Origin: Rhodoferax sp.
Lineage (GTDB): Bacteria; Pseudomonadota; Gammaproteobacteria; Burkholderiales; Burkholderiaceae_C
Direction of reading: 5' to 3'
DNA: 42,076 nt
Assembly: GCA_008015235.1 (NCBI GenBank)
Contig: SSFF01000026.1
Span: 1 to 42,076 of the forward strand
Positions 1-13,618 of the stretch are shown in pieces. A model generated the notes under the pieces. It did not search any database and was not told the origin of the DNA. It worked only from the letters and a program-made list of their open reading frames with translations. The first letter of the stretch is position 1. Every line of letters begins with the position of its first letter. Position numbers and translations under genes: made by a program.

Positions 1-1365
1 CCGCCCTGGTCGGTACCTACGGCACCCTGACCATCGCTGCCAACGGCTCCTACACCTATGTCACCAACGCCGCCGCGCAAGCGCTCAACGTCGGTGACTC
101 GGTCAACGATGTTTTCAGCTACACATTGAAGGACTCCGACGGATCCTTCTCCACCACCACCGTGACCATGACCGTCACCGGGCGTAACGATGTCCCCGTT
201 GCAGTGGCTAATACCGCTACTGCTGTGGAAGCCGGTGGCATAAGCAACGCAATTGCAGGAACCAATCCCACGGGCAACGTCCTCACCAACGACACCGATG
301 TGGACGTGGGCGACACCAAGACTGTCGCTGCGGTCAGTGGCACGGCCGCAGGAACGGTCGGGGGAAGCACCAGCGGCAACTACGGCACGCTGTCACTCAA
401 TGCAGATGGCACCTACACCTACACAGTCAACAACAACCTAGCTGCCGTACAGGCACTGCGCACCACCGCCAATACGTTGACGGACACCTTTACCTATACC
501 GTGCGAGATGCTGCTGGACTGACTTCCAGCGCCAGCCTGACCGTGACCATTCAAGGCGCCAACGACGCGCCGATAGCCACGGTCGATACCGGCTCGGTTG
601 CCGAAAACGCCACACTCACCACCACTGCGGCGACAGGTGTGCTTTCCAACGACACGGATGTTGACAGCGGCGACAGCAAAACAGTCTCGGCTGTTTCTTT
701 TGGAAGCAGCTCCGGCACCGTCGGCACCGCTCTGACAGGTACTTATGGCACCCTGACCCTCAATGCCAATGGCTCCTACAGCTACAGCGCAAACACCGCA
801 GCAGCGAATGCCTTGCCCGCCGGAACTTCTGTCAATGATGTCTTTACCTATACGGTGCGAGACACCGCAGGGCAGACCTCCACGGCGACGCTGACAATTA
901 CCGTCACCGGCAGCAACGACGCCCCGACTGTCAGCACTGCCAACGCCGCAGTATCCGAGGAAGGATTGGCCGGCGGTATCGCCGATACCACGGGGAATGT
1001 GGCGGGTGCAGACACCACCGATGCCCCGAGCGTATCGGGTACCGTCACCATTACGGACCCCGACAGTTCACTCGCCGTGACACTGACTGCCCCAGGCGGA
1101 ACACTGACGTCGGGCGGCGTAACCGTTACCTGGAGCGGCAACGGTACCGCGGCAAACCCGCTGATCGGGTCGGCGGGTGGGGCGGAAGTGATTCGTGCCA
1201 CCATCAACAGCAGCGGTGACTACACCATCACACTGTCCAAGCCCATTGACCATGCTGCAGGCAACGGAGAAAACGTTCGTACGCTCGCATTTGGCGTCAG
1301 CGCCAGCGATGGCATTGCACCGGCAGCCACTGGCACGATCACGCTCAGCATCGAAGACGATTCCC
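1..1365 (+). repeat. Tandem cadherin/VCBS-like repeats inside the adhesin gene
   Basis: The YGTL(T/S) motif recurs at 18, 381 and 744, exactly 363 bases (121 codons) apart. The unit-ending motif NDxP recurs at 186, 561 and 915, giving two full units of 375 and 354 bases. A more divergent unit follows to about 1365, ending in [10 protein letters not shown]. Each unit has the pattern NDxPxA...VLxNDTDVDxGDxKTV...YGTLxLxxxGxYxY...FTYTVRDxxG. The window starts inside the array, so the total copy number is unknown. Confidence 0.85.
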
Positions 1366-3734
1366 CTGCAGCAGTAGCCAGCACCAAGGTGGTCACACTG
1401 CCTTCGGTGAATACCAACATTGAGCTCATTCTGGATGTTTCAGGATCCATGGCGTGGGGCCCCATCGACAATCAAGCACCCGGAGCAGGTGAAAAATCTC
1501 GCCTCCAGATCATGAAAGAGTCGGTTGCTCTGATGCTGGACCAGTATGACAATCTCGGCGATGTCCGGGTACGCATCATCTCATTCTCATCCAGTGCAAC
1601 AGACGTAAGTGCAGGATGGGTTACCGTGGCCAATGCGAAAACGCTGGTGAATGCACTCACAGCGAATGGCGGCACAAACTACGATGCGGCCATCGCAACG
1701 GCACAAACCGCCTGGACCACACCAGGCAAACTCACAACGGCCCAAAACGTCAGCTACTTCCTGACCGACGGAGCGCCAACCGCTGGACAGGAAATTGGTG
1801 CAGCCGACGAAGCGATCTGGACCGACTTCCTGAACCGCAACGATATCAACTCGTTTGCTTATGGCATGGGGACCGGGGCCACACAGGCCAACCTGAACAC
1901 CATTGCCTATAACGGTATAGGAACCGGTTCCGACACTGCTGGAGTCGTCGTCGCCGATGTCAACCAGCTCCCACCAATTTTGCGCGACTCGATTCTGGCA
2001 CCCACCGGAGGCGACATCGTCACCGGTGGACTGGGCGCCGGTTCTGGTATGGGCGCCGATGGTGGCTACCTGACCAGCATTGTGATCAACGGCACCACCT
2101 ATGCGTACGATCCTGCAGCCAATGCCGGAAATGGCGGAATCACCACCACGGGAACCAACCGCGGCACTTTTGACACCACCACCAACACCATGACCATCAG
2201 TACGGTTGCAGGTGGCAAGTTCGTCATTGACATGGACGATGGGCTGTATACCTACACGCCCCCAGTGTCTACAACCACCAGCTTCAACGAATCGATTGGT
2301 TTTGCCATCACCGACCGGGACGGAGACACGGCGTCCAACACGCTGACCATCACCGTGAACCCACCGGGAAGCGCCCCCGCATCCGGTACAGACACTGGCC
2401 TGACCCTGACGCTGAGCACCAGCACTACGGCCGTCACCACATCCGGCCTGCACGGGGAGTTTTTTGGTTACAACGAAACGGTTGTTGCTGGCAACAATGC
2501 ACAGGCTGGCGACACCACCGTTGGCAATGCAGACCGGGTATCGGATTTGCAAACCATCATCAACCTGCGCCAAGGCAGCAGCATCGTCGGCACTGGCACC
2601 TCCGTCAATGCTGCGGCTTCGGATGCCACCTGGAACGCAACGGCCCTCAATTACGGCGATGCGCCGGTGGTTAACGGTAACTTGGGATCAAATCCGAACA
2701 TCACCACTGCAGGCACTGCCATTACCTCGGGGGCCTTGTACAACTTCCTCGGAGCCACCAATGCAGGCAACCAAACCGGCAGTTTGCAGACAACCAGCAG
2801 TTTCGGAAACACCACGGATTCGATGCTGCGTTTCGCTGGTTCCGCCTATTTCGCGGCAGGCAACTACGACTTCCGCGTGCGTGCAGACGATGGCTTCAGC
2901 ATTCGCATTGATGGCGTCACCGTCTTTGAATACAACGACATTCAGTCGCCGACCACACGCACAACACCCAGCTCGATTGCCATTGGCGAGGGCTTGCACA
3001 CGGTCGAGATCCTGTATTGGGAACAAGGCGGCAATGCAGAGCTGCAGGTCGACTACAAACTGAGCAGCTCCAGCACCTACCTGAATCTCAGTCTGGACAA
3101 CTTGGCGATGTTCCAAAGCAATGAGCTGCCCACACTGTCCAATCTCCAAGACATCGTGGAAAGCGCAACCAACGGCCAATACCTGATTCGTACCGGTCAA
3201 GAAGCCAGCGGCTCCAACAGCAACGACACCATTACCGGAAGCGCTGGACGAGACCGAATATCAGGTTTGGATGGGAATGACACCATCTCGGCTGGAACCG
3301 GTGCTGACTGGGTCAGCGGCGGGCGGGGCAACGACACCCTCACTGGCGGTGCTGGCGCAGACACCTTCCACTGGCAGCTCACAGACCGCAGCCTGGCAGG
3401 CCAACCCGCCATTGACACGCTCACCGACTTTGATGTGGCGGCCGCCAAATCAGGCGGCGATGTGCTCGACCTGCGTGATCTGTTGCAAGGTGAGGCGGGC
3501 ACAAGCAATCTGCAGAACTACCTGGACTTCACAACTTCAGGGTCCAACACCATACTGCGCATTAGCTCCACGGGCGGATTCACCGGAGGGACATATTCTG
3601 CGGCAGCGGAAGATCAACGCATTGTGTTCCAGGGAATCAGCAACCTTGGCAACGCCCTCGGTTTGGGCACTTCGGCAACTGACGCCCAAATCATCAGCGA
3701 CCTGATCAACAAGGGCAAACTGATTACCGATTGA
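1..3734 (+). CDS. RTX/LapA-type giant surface adhesin, C-terminal part (5' end outside window)
   Basis: The reading frame is open from the first bases to the TGA at 3732-3734, so this is the C-terminal ~1,240 residues of a larger secreted adhesin. In order it shows cadherin/VCBS-like repeats (to about 1365), a von Willebrand A domain (about 1410-2000) with the metal-site motif DVSGS at 1434-1448, a PA14-like domain (about 2445-3110, with [17 protein letters not shown]), RTX calcium-binding nonapeptides ([27 protein letters not shown]; about 3237-3375), and a C-terminal type I secretion target region. Such proteins leave through an ABC/MFP/TolC system and anchor biofilm cells. The neighbouring LapD-, LapG- and TolC-like genes support the LapA-type assignment. 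The N-terminal retention module and LapG cleavage site cannot be seen here. Ligand is unknown. Confidence 0.93.
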   Translation, partial: ALVGTYGTLTIAANGSYTYVTNAAAQALNVGDSVNDVFSYTLKDSDGSFSTTTVTMTVTGRNDVPVAVANTATAVEAGGISNAIAGTNPTGNVLTNDTDVDVGDTKTVAAVSGTAAGTVGGSTSGNYGTLSLNADGTYTYTVNNNLAAVQALRTTANTLTDTFTYTVRDAAGLTSSASLTVTIQGANDAPIATVDTGSVAENATLTTTAATGVLSNDTDVDSGDSKTVSAVSFGSSSGTVGTALTGTYGTLTLNANGSYSYSANTAAANALPAGTSVNDVFTYTVRDTAGQTSTATLTITVTGSNDAPTVSTANAAVSEEGLAGGIADTTGNVAGADTTDAPSVSGTVTITDPDSSLAVTLTAPGGTLTSGGVTVTWSGNGTAANPLIGSAGGAEVIRATINSSGDYTITLSKPIDHAAGNGENVRTLAFGVSASDGIAPAATGTITLSIEDDSPAAVASTKVVTLPSVNTNIELILDVSGSMAWGPIDNQAPGAGEKSRLQIMKESVALMLDQYDNLGDVRVRIISFSSSATDVSAGWVTVANAKTLVNALTANGGTNYDAAIATAQTAWTTPGKLTTAQNVSYFLTDGAPTAGQEIGAADEAIWTDFLNRNDINSFAYGMGTGATQANLNTIAYNGIGTGSDTAGVVVADVNQLPPILRDSILAPTGGDIVTGGLGAGSGMGADGGYLTSIVINGTTYAYDPAANAGNGGITTTGTNRGTFDTTTNTMTISTVAGGKFVIDMDDGLYTYTPPVSTTTSFNESIGFAITDRDGDTASNTLTITVNPPGSAPASGTDTGLTLTLSTSTTAVTTSGLHGEFFGYNETVVAGNNAQAGDTTVGNADRVSDLQTIINLRQGSSIVGTGTSVNAAASDATWNATALNYGDAPVVNGNLGSNPNITTAGTAITSGALYNFLGATNAGNQTGSLQTTSSFGNTTDSMLRFAGSAYFAAGNYDFRVRADDGFSIRIDGVTVFEYNDIQSPTTRTTPSSIAIGEGLHTVEILYWEQGGNAELQVDYKLSSSSTYLNLSLDNLAMFQSNELPTLSNLQDIVESATNGQYLIRTGQEASGSNSNDTITGSAGRDRISGLDGNDTISAGTGADWVSGGRGNDTLTGGAGADTFHWQLTDRSLAGQPAIDTLTDFDVAAAKSGGDVLDLRDLLQGEAGTSNLQNYLDFTTSGSNTILRISSTGGFTGGTYSAAAEDQRIVFQGISNLGNALGLGTSATDAQIISDLINKGKLITD

Positions 3735-3755
3735 CCCAGCTAAGGTCGGAAGATC

Positions 3756-3782
3756 ACCCCGGGTGCGTAGAGCACCTGGGGT
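3756..3782. terminator. Hairpin between convergent adhesin and lapD-like genes
   Basis: An 11-bp inverted repeat (3756-3766 and 3772-3782) with one G-U pair and a five-base loop lies 22 bases after the adhesin stop codon, in the short gap between two convergent genes. There is no T-run, so it is a candidate bidirectional or processed 3' end rather than a classic intrinsic terminator. Confidence 0.5.
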
Positions 3783-3819
3783 ATCAATCCAGGATACGTA
3801 AACCGACTTCCGTTCGGAA

Positions 3820-5751
3820 TCAGCTCACAGCAGGTGACTGTGCAGGGTCATGCACGCCAGGACCCGTGGCGCCATCGAATCCAAGGGCCATGAGCGCATC
3901 CCATTCGGCCTGGGTGGCAACACCTTCGGCCAGTACCTGCAAGCCGATGTTGTGTGCGATCGTGCTCAAGCCTTGAAGGAACGATGCATTGCCCGAATTG
4001 CCATCCACGCCGCGCACAAAACTGGCATCGACCTTGAGGTAGTCCAGCCCCAGCTCATGGAGCAAGCCGATTTGGCTGAAATGGTGCCCATAGTGCTCCA
4101 ACCCCACCTTGCACCCCCGGCGTTTCAGCTCGGCACACAACACCTTGAACTGGTCCAGATTGTGCAGGGCACCCACCTCGGAAACCTCCAGCCACAAGCG
4201 CGAGGCCAGATCGCGCTGCGCATCCACCAGCATGGTCAAGCGAGCGACGAACTGGGCGTTGCGCAGCGAACTGGCCGACAGATTGATGGCCAATCCTGGC
4301 AACGATGACTGTCCCTTCAGCTCCTGCAAGCCCAAGCGCACGGCCGACAAATCAAGTTCGGCAGTCAAATTCAATCGCTCGGCAACTGGCAGGAAGCGCC
4401 CTGCCGGCATCCATTCACCCGCCTCATCAAACATCAAGCGCAAGGGGCACTCGCGGTGGGAAAGTGTCTTCTGTGCATTGACCACTGGAAACGAAATCAG
4501 TCGAACCCACCCGTTGTCCAATGCGTGGTGAATTTGTACAGACCACTGCTCAACCGTGCGTGGCAGCTCATCGGTGTGCGCCCTGTGGGCATGGCGCACA
4601 CCGTCCAATTTGTCGGCTTCGGCCGTAGCCAACGCCATGTCCACGCGCGAGAGGACGTCGCCGACCTGGTCGCCTGAAACGAAATCCCCGACTCCCAGCC
4701 ACGCACTGGCCTGGGAGTCCACATAAGGCGATGCAATCTGCACAATGCTGGAAAGCAAGCTGTTGGCCACCCCGACGGCTTCATTCTTGGCTGGCAGCAA
4801 AAGCGCGAAATCCGCTCCGTTCAGGCGAGCACCCACCCCATCCCCTTGTGCGGCTTCACTGATAAGGCGCCCGATCTTGCGCAAGTATTCATCGGCCGCC
4901 TCACGGCCCATACGGCGATTGATATCCGACAAATGGGCTAACCGGACCAGAACCAACGCGCCCCCCGCGGACTCATCGCCTTCCACACTCTGGCGTAAGC
5001 GTGCCATGAAGTGGGACCTGTTGGCCAAGCCGGTCAGCGGATCGAAATTGGCCTCCTTGCGCACCAGCTCCAATCGTGCGGCCTCCTCTTCAAACATCGC
5101 CTTGAGCCGGGAAACCGTCGCATTCATGGCCACTGCCAGTTGACGAAGCTCCGGGACAGCCGGGAGATCGATCCGAATGAATTGACGCTGGGTGATGGCC
5201 TGCGCTTGGGAAATTACGGCATCCAAGGGTCTGCGCAGGCGGCGCAATACCAGTGACCCCAGGTACCCCCCCAGCAACCCCGCCATACAGAGCGCCCCCA
5301 CCATCTCATAGGCACTTTCCCACAATGCGTCGTAGGCGAATCGACTATGGCTTACCAGTGTGACCGTTCCGAACTGCTTCCAGCCACTGCTGATTTGTGC
5401 GGTCCCCGGTGCGGCAGCAATTGGCAAGGCATGCATGAACCATGCAGGCGCATCGATATCGGCGGCATCGCCGGTGCGCTCTGTGATCAGTTGACCCACC
5501 GGATCCACAATGCGAATCAGCTCGTAGTGTCCGCTGTCAAACAACGAAGCCACCACCAGTTCCGCTTTGATGGGGTCCGGGTCGCCCTGGCTCAGGGACA
5601 GCGCCAGTGCCGACGCGTTGTCCGCATTTTTCATCGACAGTTGCGACTCCAAATAGGCCCGGGCGCTGAGCAGGGAGGCGAGCAGACTTCCCACAAGCGC
5701 CAGCAGCATGCTGGTGACGATGGCAAGCCAGAGTTGGCGATACAGGGTCAT
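3820..5751 (-). CDS. lapD: LapD-like membrane c-di-GMP receptor with degenerate GGDEF and EAL domains
   Basis: The 643-residue protein has an N-terminal membrane helix (about 6-28), a periplasmic LapD/MoxY-type sensor segment, a second helix (about 148-170), a HAMP region, a GGDEF domain (about 235-395) and an EAL domain (about 405-640). The GGDEF signature reads NGADF (311-315), and no RxxD site is visible before it. EALLR reads ECPLR (434-438), and the DDFGTG segment reads EHYGHHF, so catalysis is very unlikely. This matches LapD of Pseudomonas fluorescens (about 650 residues), which binds c-di-GMP through its dead EAL domain and sequesters the protease LapG so that the adhesin stays on the surface. 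The gene lies 28 bases downstream of the lapG-like gene and is probably co-transcribed. The symbol is by family resemblance and context. Confidence 0.88.
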   Translation of the reverse strand: MTLYRQLWLAIVTSMLLALVGSLLASLLSARAYLESQLSMKNADNASALALSLSQGDPDPIKAELVVASLFDSGHYELIRIVDPVGQLITERTGDAADIDAPAWFMHALPIAAAPGTAQISSGWKQFGTVTLVSHSRFAYDALWESAYEMVGALCMAGLLGGYLGSLVLRRLRRPLDAVISQAQAITQRQFIRIDLPAVPELRQLAVAMNATVSRLKAMFEEEAARLELVRKEANFDPLTGLANRSHFMARLRQSVEGDESAGGALVLVRLAHLSDINRRMGREAADEYLRKIGRLISEAAQGDGVGARLNGADFALLLPAKNEAVGVANSLLSSIVQIASPYVDSQASAWLGVGDFVSGDQVGDVLSRVDMALATAEADKLDGVRHAHRAHTDELPRTVEQWSVQIHHALDNGWVRLISFPVVNAQKTLSHRECPLRLMFDEAGEWMPAGRFLPVAERLNLTAELDLSAVRLGLQELKGQSSLPGLAINLSASSLRNAQFVARLTMLVDAQRDLASRLWLEVSEVGALHNLDQFKVLCAELKRRGCKVGLEHYGHHFSQIGLLHELGLDYLKVDASFVRGVDGNSGNASFLQGLSTIAHNIGLQVLAEGVATQAEWDALMALGFDGATGPGVHDPAQSPAVS

Positions 5752-5779
5752 TTACACATCCTCCAAGCCCTACACATTT

Positions 5780-6481
5780 TTAAAATCCTTCCGATGCGAC
5801 CCGCTTGAGCAGATCTTCCCACCGCGACAACCGGCCGGAACCCACAGCAGGGGCAACAACTTGGGTACCCGCTCCCGAAAAAATTCCCTTGGCGTTGAAG
5901 CTGAACACCGGGGACAAGTCTGGCCTGCGCGAGGCCAGCCGAAGCTCGCCCACCAAGTTGTCCAACACCCAAGGCTCGTCATCGGGCTCGTTGTAATACG
6001 CGAGCACCATGTGAGCCTGCGTCGGGCTACCACTGCCAGCCCCCGTACGCGCCTGGACATAGATCAGGCGCAGCTTGTCGGTCGGGACGCCCAGCAAGGC
6101 CAGGGTGTAATACTTGGCAATGACATAGTCTTCACAATCGCCCTGCCCCTTGCCAAGGGTTTCCAAGGGAGTCGCCCAGTAGTCGTTTTGTCCCCAGTTG
6201 CCGGCGTCGTCAACAAAACGGATGCTGCGGTTGAAAAATTCGTTGACCCTTTTCAGCTTGTCCATGTCGGAGCCAGCTCCCGCACTGGACAGAAAATCGC
6301 GCCAAGCTTGAAACCGCGGCATGGCAGCGTCACCCCAACGAGCGACAAAGCTGACACGCATCTGGTCAAAGTTGGATGCCGAAAAGACAAGTGGCAGGCC
6401 GACAAGCACCCAGACCGTGCAGAATGCCACGGCAGATCGGACAGCAGATCGGACACCCAAGTCAGCCAACAGTTTGCTCAC
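5780..6481 (-). CDS. lapG: LapG-like periplasmic cysteine protease (bacterial transglutaminase-like)
   Basis: The 233-residue protein has an N-terminal hydrophobic signal/anchor (about 15-35) and the bacterial transglutaminase-like fold. The expected triad is visible: Cys116 in GDCED, His157 in QAHMVL and Asp174 in WVLDNL. The acidic residues flanking the cysteine correspond to the calcium-binding positions known in LapG proteins. In the Lap system this protease cuts the adhesin's N-terminal retention module when c-di-GMP is low, releasing cells. It is the first gene of a lapG-lapD pair and is divergent from the TolC-like gene. The ATG at 6479-6481 gives a full-length family member. Confidence 0.9.
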   Translation of the reverse strand: MSKLLADLGVRSAVRSAVAFCTVWVLVGLPLVFSASNFDQMRVSFVARWGDAAMPRFQAWRDFLSSAGAGSDMDKLKRVNEFFNRSIRFVDDAGNWGQNDYWATPLETLGKGQGDCEDYVIAKYYTLALLGVPTDKLRLIYVQARTGAGSGSPTQAHMVLAYYNEPDDEPWVLDNLVGELRLASRRPDLSPVFSFNAKGIFSGAGTQVVAPAVGSGRLSRWEDLLKRVASEGF

Positions 6482-6570
6482 ATCGTCGTTGGAAATACCT
6501 GCAAGACGCTTGCAGGCCGATAATTTTCATCCTCAACTGGGAATAGTTCACACATCGACCCGTTGTCGGT

Positions 6571-6600
6571 TTGACATTGTTACAAATAGTTCCAGACAAT
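6571..6600 (+). promoter_or_regulatory. Candidate sigma70 promoter for the TolC-like gene
   Basis: A perfect TTGACA (6571-6576) is followed after 18 bases by GACAAT (6595-6600, four of six matches to TATAAT). It lies about 75 bases upstream of the start at 6677, in the 195-base divergent gap shared with the lapG-like gene. This is pattern matching only. Confidence 0.4.
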
Positions 6601-6676
6601 CGACACCTTCCGCGGAACCTGCCACAAGTATGCGGTTCTACCATGGCGCCCACCCGGCCAACCTATATCGTCATCG

Positions 6677-8530
6677 ATGCATAAACAATTTCGTCTTTCG
6701 GTTTTGACAACTGCCCTGTGTGGCCTGGTGACAGCATCTGGTACCGCGAACGCACAAAGCCAACCGCGTGCAGCCGCATTGCGGGATGCCGTGGAGCGGG
6801 CGGTGCTTCACAATGCCGAGATCCGCTTTCGGCATCAGAACTTCATGGCCAGTACGGCCGAACAGGATGTGGCACGAGGTGGCTGGCGCCCACGCGTCGA
6901 CTTGGATGCCAATGCCGGCCGAAAGAACTCCCTGAGCCCCAACCAAGCCTCGGCCCTGGATTACGACAACTCTGCGGCCACGCTGACCTTGCGCCAGACC
7001 CTGTTTGACGGATTCGCCACCAGCAAAGACGTGGAACGGCTAGGTTTTGCCAAATTGGCAAGTTACTACGAACTCATGTCCGCCAGCGACCAACTGGCCT
7101 TGGAGTCCGCCAAGGCCTACATTGATGTGCTGCGCTACCGGGAGCTGGTCAACCTCGCCCGCGACAACTACGCCACCCACGCCGACGTACAGGCCAAGCT
7201 GGAAAGTCGCGTCAAAGCAGGTGTAGGTCGGCGGGTTGACCTGGAACAAGCGGCCGGGCGCATGGCGTTGGCCGAGAGTAACTGGCTGACAGAGGCAGCC
7301 AACCTGCACGATGTCACCACCCGCTACCAGCGGCTGGTGGGAGAAATGCCCGCAGACACAATGGCAACTGCGCCCAATCTCGCCAAGTTCATGCCCCAGC
7401 GCGAGAACTACGTTGTCAACACGGTTCGAGCCAACCCCGAGTTCCAGTCTGCCGTCGCCAACATCCGTGCCTACCGCGCCGATCTGGGACTACGCAAAGC
7501 GGCAAACTATCCCACCTTGGAGTTTCGGGCTTCCACAGGTACGGAGCGCAACCGCAACGGCGTTTCCGGTGATTACCGCGACTCTGCCCTGCAGCTGTTT
7601 CTGAACTACAACCTCTACCGGGGTGGCAGCGACACCGCCAAGGCACAGCAATATGCCGCCAAACTGGGCGCCGCCTATGACCTGCGGGACAAGGCCTGTC
7701 AGGACGTGCGCCAAACGGCCCTGATCGCACTCAATGACGTCACCAAACTCCAGTCGCAGCTGGACTTGCTGGCACAGCATGAACTCTCGACCTCCAAGGC
7801 GCGTGAGGCCTATCGCCAGCAATTCGATATCGGCCAGCGCTCCCTCCTGGACCTCTTGGATACGGAAAATGAATTGTTCGAGGCGCGCCGCGCCTTGATC
7901 AATGCCGAGAATGACCTGCAGTTGGCCCGTGCACGGGTCCTGACAGTGCAGGGACGCATGCTCAGCGTACTGCAACTGCGCACCCTGGCCACCGAAACGC
8001 CAGAAAGTCCCAATGCCGGACAGGACGGCGACGATGCCATCGTATGTGCAGCCGATGCCGCCCCCTTGATCGTGTTGGACAAGAGCACTCTGCCCAAACC
8101 CCAACCGACTGAGCCGGAAGTTCCGAAGCCTGCGCCCGCACCGAGCGCACCACCGCCAGCCCCGGCCCCCAACCTGGCTTGCGAAGCGATCAGTCCTTCG
8201 GTACAGGCATGGATCAAGGCATGGAACCAGAAGGATCTGGGTGCCTACCTGGCAAACTACAGCGAGAAATTTGTTCCGGCAATGGGGCTGAGTCGTGCCC
8301 AATGGGAAAGCCTGCGCAAGAAGCGCGTTCACAAGCAAGGTGACATCAGCGCCGTACTGAGCAACATCCAGACCACGCAGTGCGAAGGCAATCTGGCCGA
8401 GGTGTCGTTCTCACAGGAATATGGTTCGGTGGACTACCGTGACACGGTGGAAAAGACACTGGCACTGGAGTTGGTCAACGGCCAATGGAAGATTCTGCGC
8501 GAAACAGTGACCAAAGGCCGGACGTTCTGA
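6677..8530 (+). CDS. TolC-family outer-membrane channel with extra C-terminal NTF2-like domain
   Basis: The 617-residue protein has a signal peptide (1 to about 26, ending ANA) and a TolC/outer-membrane efflux protein body (about 30-440) with the usual long alternating helices and two internal repeats. It probably serves as the type I secretion channel (LapE role) for the adjacent adhesin. After the channel comes a Pro/Ala/Glu-rich linker (about 473-499) and an unusual tail (about 500-617) starting at CEAISPSVQAWIKAWNQKD. The tail has the look of an NTF2/SnoaL-like domain: the AWxxKDxxxYLxxY start and a strand-rich end with WKILRE. Ordinary TolC proteins are about 430-490 residues. No ABC transporter or membrane fusion gene is in the window. 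Channel family is firm; substrate pairing is inferred from context. Confidence 0.88.
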   Translation: MHKQFRLSVLTTALCGLVTASGTANAQSQPRAAALRDAVERAVLHNAEIRFRHQNFMASTAEQDVARGGWRPRVDLDANAGRKNSLSPNQASALDYDNSAATLTLRQTLFDGFATSKDVERLGFAKLASYYELMSASDQLALESAKAYIDVLRYRELVNLARDNYATHADVQAKLESRVKAGVGRRVDLEQAAGRMALAESNWLTEAANLHDVTTRYQRLVGEMPADTMATAPNLAKFMPQRENYVVNTVRANPEFQSAVANIRAYRADLGLRKAANYPTLEFRASTGTERNRNGVSGDYRDSALQLFLNYNLYRGGSDTAKAQQYAAKLGAAYDLRDKACQDVRQTALIALNDVTKLQSQLDLLAQHELSTSKAREAYRQQFDIGQRSLLDLLDTENELFEARRALINAENDLQLARARVLTVQGRMLSVLQLRTLATETPESPNAGQDGDDAIVCAADAAPLIVLDKSTLPKPQPTEPEVPKPAPAPSAPPPAPAPNLACEAISPSVQAWIKAWNQKDLGAYLANYSEKFVPAMGLSRAQWESLRKKRVHKQGDISAVLSNIQTTQCEGNLAEVSFSQEYGSVDYRDTVEKTLALELVNGQWKILRETVTKGRTF

Positions 8531-8550
8531 AACAGCCACACATTCCCATG

Positions 8551-8578
8551 AAAAAAGCGACCCGAGGGTCGCTTTTTT
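8551..8578. terminator. Bidirectional intrinsic terminator between the TolC-like gene and ssb
   Basis: A perfect 13-bp inverted repeat with a two-base loop has an A-run on its left side and a T-run on its right side, so it can form a GC-rich stem followed by U residues on either strand. It sits 20 bases after the TolC-like stop and 54 bases after the ssb stop on the other strand. Confidence 0.9.
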
Positions 8579-8632
8579 CATGAATGCCACCGGGGGCGCT
8601 CTGTCCCGAAACGACCCCCTAAAACGTCCTAA

Positions 8633-9145
8633 TCAGAACGGAATGTCATCGTCCATGTCATCAAAGCCGCTGGCAGGGCGCGGGGCCGGAGCCTGACGCA
8701 CTGCCTGGGGAGCAGCCTGTGGACGCGCTGCCGGGGCCGAGCGCGGCGCATAGCCACCACCACCGCCCGATGCATAACCACCCTCGTCACCGCCACCGGG
8801 TTCGCCCATGCCTTCGCGCGAACCGAGCATCTGCATTTCGTTGGCCACGATGTCGGTAGCATATTTTTCGATGCCGTCCTTGTCGGTGTACTTGCGCGTC
8901 TTCAAGCGCCCTTCGACATACACCGAACGGCCTTTCTTCAGGTACTGACCAGCAATCTCCGCCAGCTTGCCGAAGAAGCTCACACGGTGCCATTCGGTCT
9001 CTTCCACCATCTCACCGCTCTTGTTCTTGTAACGGCTGCTGGTCGCAATGGTGATGTTGGCCACGGGTTCGCCACTGGGCATGTAACGAATTTCGGGGTC
9101 ACGCCCCAGGTTGCCGACCAAGATGACTTTGTTGACGGATGCCAT
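8633..9145 (-). CDS. ssb: Single-stranded DNA-binding protein
   Basis: The 170-residue protein begins [18 protein letters not shown] and has the full OB-fold (1 to about 110), a Gly/Ala/Pro/Gln-rich flexible linker and the acidic tail DDMDDDIPF that recruits DNA repair and replication partners. The ATG at 9143-9145 is chosen over an upstream frame extension because it matches the family N-terminus and has a GGAG-type ribosome site about 14 bases upstream. The gene lies 28 bases downstream of an MFS transporter gene on the same strand. Confidence 0.97.
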   Translation of the reverse strand: MASVNKVILVGNLGRDPEIRYMPSGEPVANITIATSSRYKNKSGEMVEETEWHRVSFFGKLAEIAGQYLKKGRSVYVEGRLKTRKYTDKDGIEKYATDIVANEMQMLGSREGMGEPGGGDEGGYASGGGGGYAPRSAPAARPQAAPQAVRQAPAPRPASGFDDMDDDIPF

Positions 9146-9173
9146 GTTGTAATTTCTCCAGATGAAGCGCCCA

Positions 9174-10415
9174 TTATGGCGCCTTCGCCGCTCCCTGCAG
9201 CACGGGCTGGCGCATGGGCCAGGCAATCACCAACCACACCAGCATGCCCACGGCACACACGGCGAACAGGCCTTGTGGACCGTAATTCTTGGTCAGCCAG
9301 CCTCCCGCCATGCCCCCGGCAAACAAGCCCAGCGACTGCAAGGTGTTGTACACGCCCATGGCGGTACCGCGCACGGCGGCGGGGGCCAGGCGCGAGACCA
9401 TGCTGGGCTGACTGGCTTCCAGCACATTGAAGCCGCAAAAAAACACGAACAGCAACACGGCAAGGGCCATCAACGTGGGCGCTCCCTGCACCAGCCACAA
9501 CAGCCCCAGCTGCACACCGCCGATCATGGCAATGGCCACCAGAAACACCGCCCGCAGGTAGCCAGCGCGTTCCAGGCGGAACAAGCTGGCACCCATGACC
9601 ACAAAGGAACCCAGTACGGCGGGAAGATAGACCTTCCAGTGATCGTCCTTGGCCAGCCCGGACTGCACCAGCAAGGCCGGCAAGGCCACCCACATGGCCA
9701 ACTGCACCGCATGCAGGATGAAAACCCCGACATTCAGCCGCATGAGCGCCGCGTCACCCAGCACGTCACGCAAGCCGCCACGCCCGGCATCCACATGCTT
9801 GGCCGGTTCCGGCGGCACCCACCACAGCACCACGGCAATTCCGCCCACAGCCAGGCAGGCTGTCAGGGCAAACAGACCGTGCAGGCCCAGCAGACCATTA
9901 AGCAACGGAGAGAGCACCAAGGACAAGGCGAAGATCAAGCCAATGCTGGCCCCCACCAGCGCCATGGCCTTGGTCCGCACCACATCACGGGTCTGGTCTG
10001 CCAGTAGCGCGGTCACGGCAGCCGAGATGGCGCCCGCCCCTTGCAGGGCACGACCAGCTGCCAACCAGGCCACGCTCGGCGCCAGCGCGGCGAGTACGCT
10101 GCCCACAGCAAAAATCACCAGCCCCACCACCATGACCCGCTTGCGGCCATAGACGTCGGAAGCCATGCCAAAGGGAATCTGCAAGCAGCCTTGCGTCAGG
10201 CCGTAAATGCCCATGGCTAGGCCAATCCAGACCGGGTCATCACCGCCGGGAAGGCGTTGTGCCTCCAGAGCGAACACCGGCAATACCAGAAACAGGCCCA
10301 ACATGCGCAGGGCAAAAATAAGGGCCAAGGATGCGCTGGCGCGGCGCTCCAACGGCGTCATCGCTGTGGAAACTGGCGTGCGGGCCGATTCGGATACGGA
10401 GGAAATCGAAGACAC
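9174..10415 (-). CDS. MFS transporter (YajR-like, without C-terminal cytosolic domain)
   Basis: The 413-residue protein has about twelve predicted membrane helices and the MFS motif A after helix 2, [16 protein letters not shown] (about 82-97). The start [17 protein letters not shown] followed by [15 protein letters not shown] resembles the YajR-like drug/proton antiporter group. It ends near residue 413, lacking the cytoplasmic YAM domain of E. coli YajR. The substrate cannot be read from sequence. It is divergent from uvrA and just upstream of ssb. This MFS-ssb-uvrA arrangement is common in betaproteobacteria as far as I recall. Confidence 0.85.
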   Translation of the reverse strand: MSSISSVSESARTPVSTAMTPLERRASASLALIFALRMLGLFLVLPVFALEAQRLPGGDDPVWIGLAMGIYGLTQGCLQIPFGMASDVYGRKRVMVVGLVIFAVGSVLAALAPSVAWLAAGRALQGAGAISAAVTALLADQTRDVVRTKAMALVGASIGLIFALSLVLSPLLNGLLGLHGLFALTACLAVGGIAVVLWWVPPEPAKHVDAGRGGLRDVLGDAALMRLNVGVFILHAVQLAMWVALPALLVQSGLAKDDHWKVYLPAVLGSFVVMGASLFRLERAGYLRAVFLVAIAMIGGVQLGLLWLVQGAPTLMALAVLLFVFFCGFNVLEASQPSMVSRLAPAAVRGTAMGVYNTLQSLGLFAGGMAGGWLTKNYGPQGLFAVCAVGMLVWLVIAWPMRQPVLQGAAKAP

Positions 10416-10501
10416 GAAAAACGGGGTATTCGCTGAAGAGGTCGCTATTGTCCCTGATATGTCAGCGCCAGAGTGGGCACACCGGAGTGGCAGTCACTAT
10501 C

Positions 10502-13608
<3,107 letters not shown>

Positions 13609-13618
<10 letters not shown>

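Noticed and set aside
1..1365. Possible CRISPR-like repetition
   Set aside because: The period is about 360 bases and in frame, encoding protein domain repeats of an adhesin.
1587..2573. Long open frame antisense to the adhesin gene
   Set aside because: It lies wholly inside the adhesin coding region with low-complexity Gly/Val-rich translation and no domain; it is a shadow of the GC-biased codon pattern.
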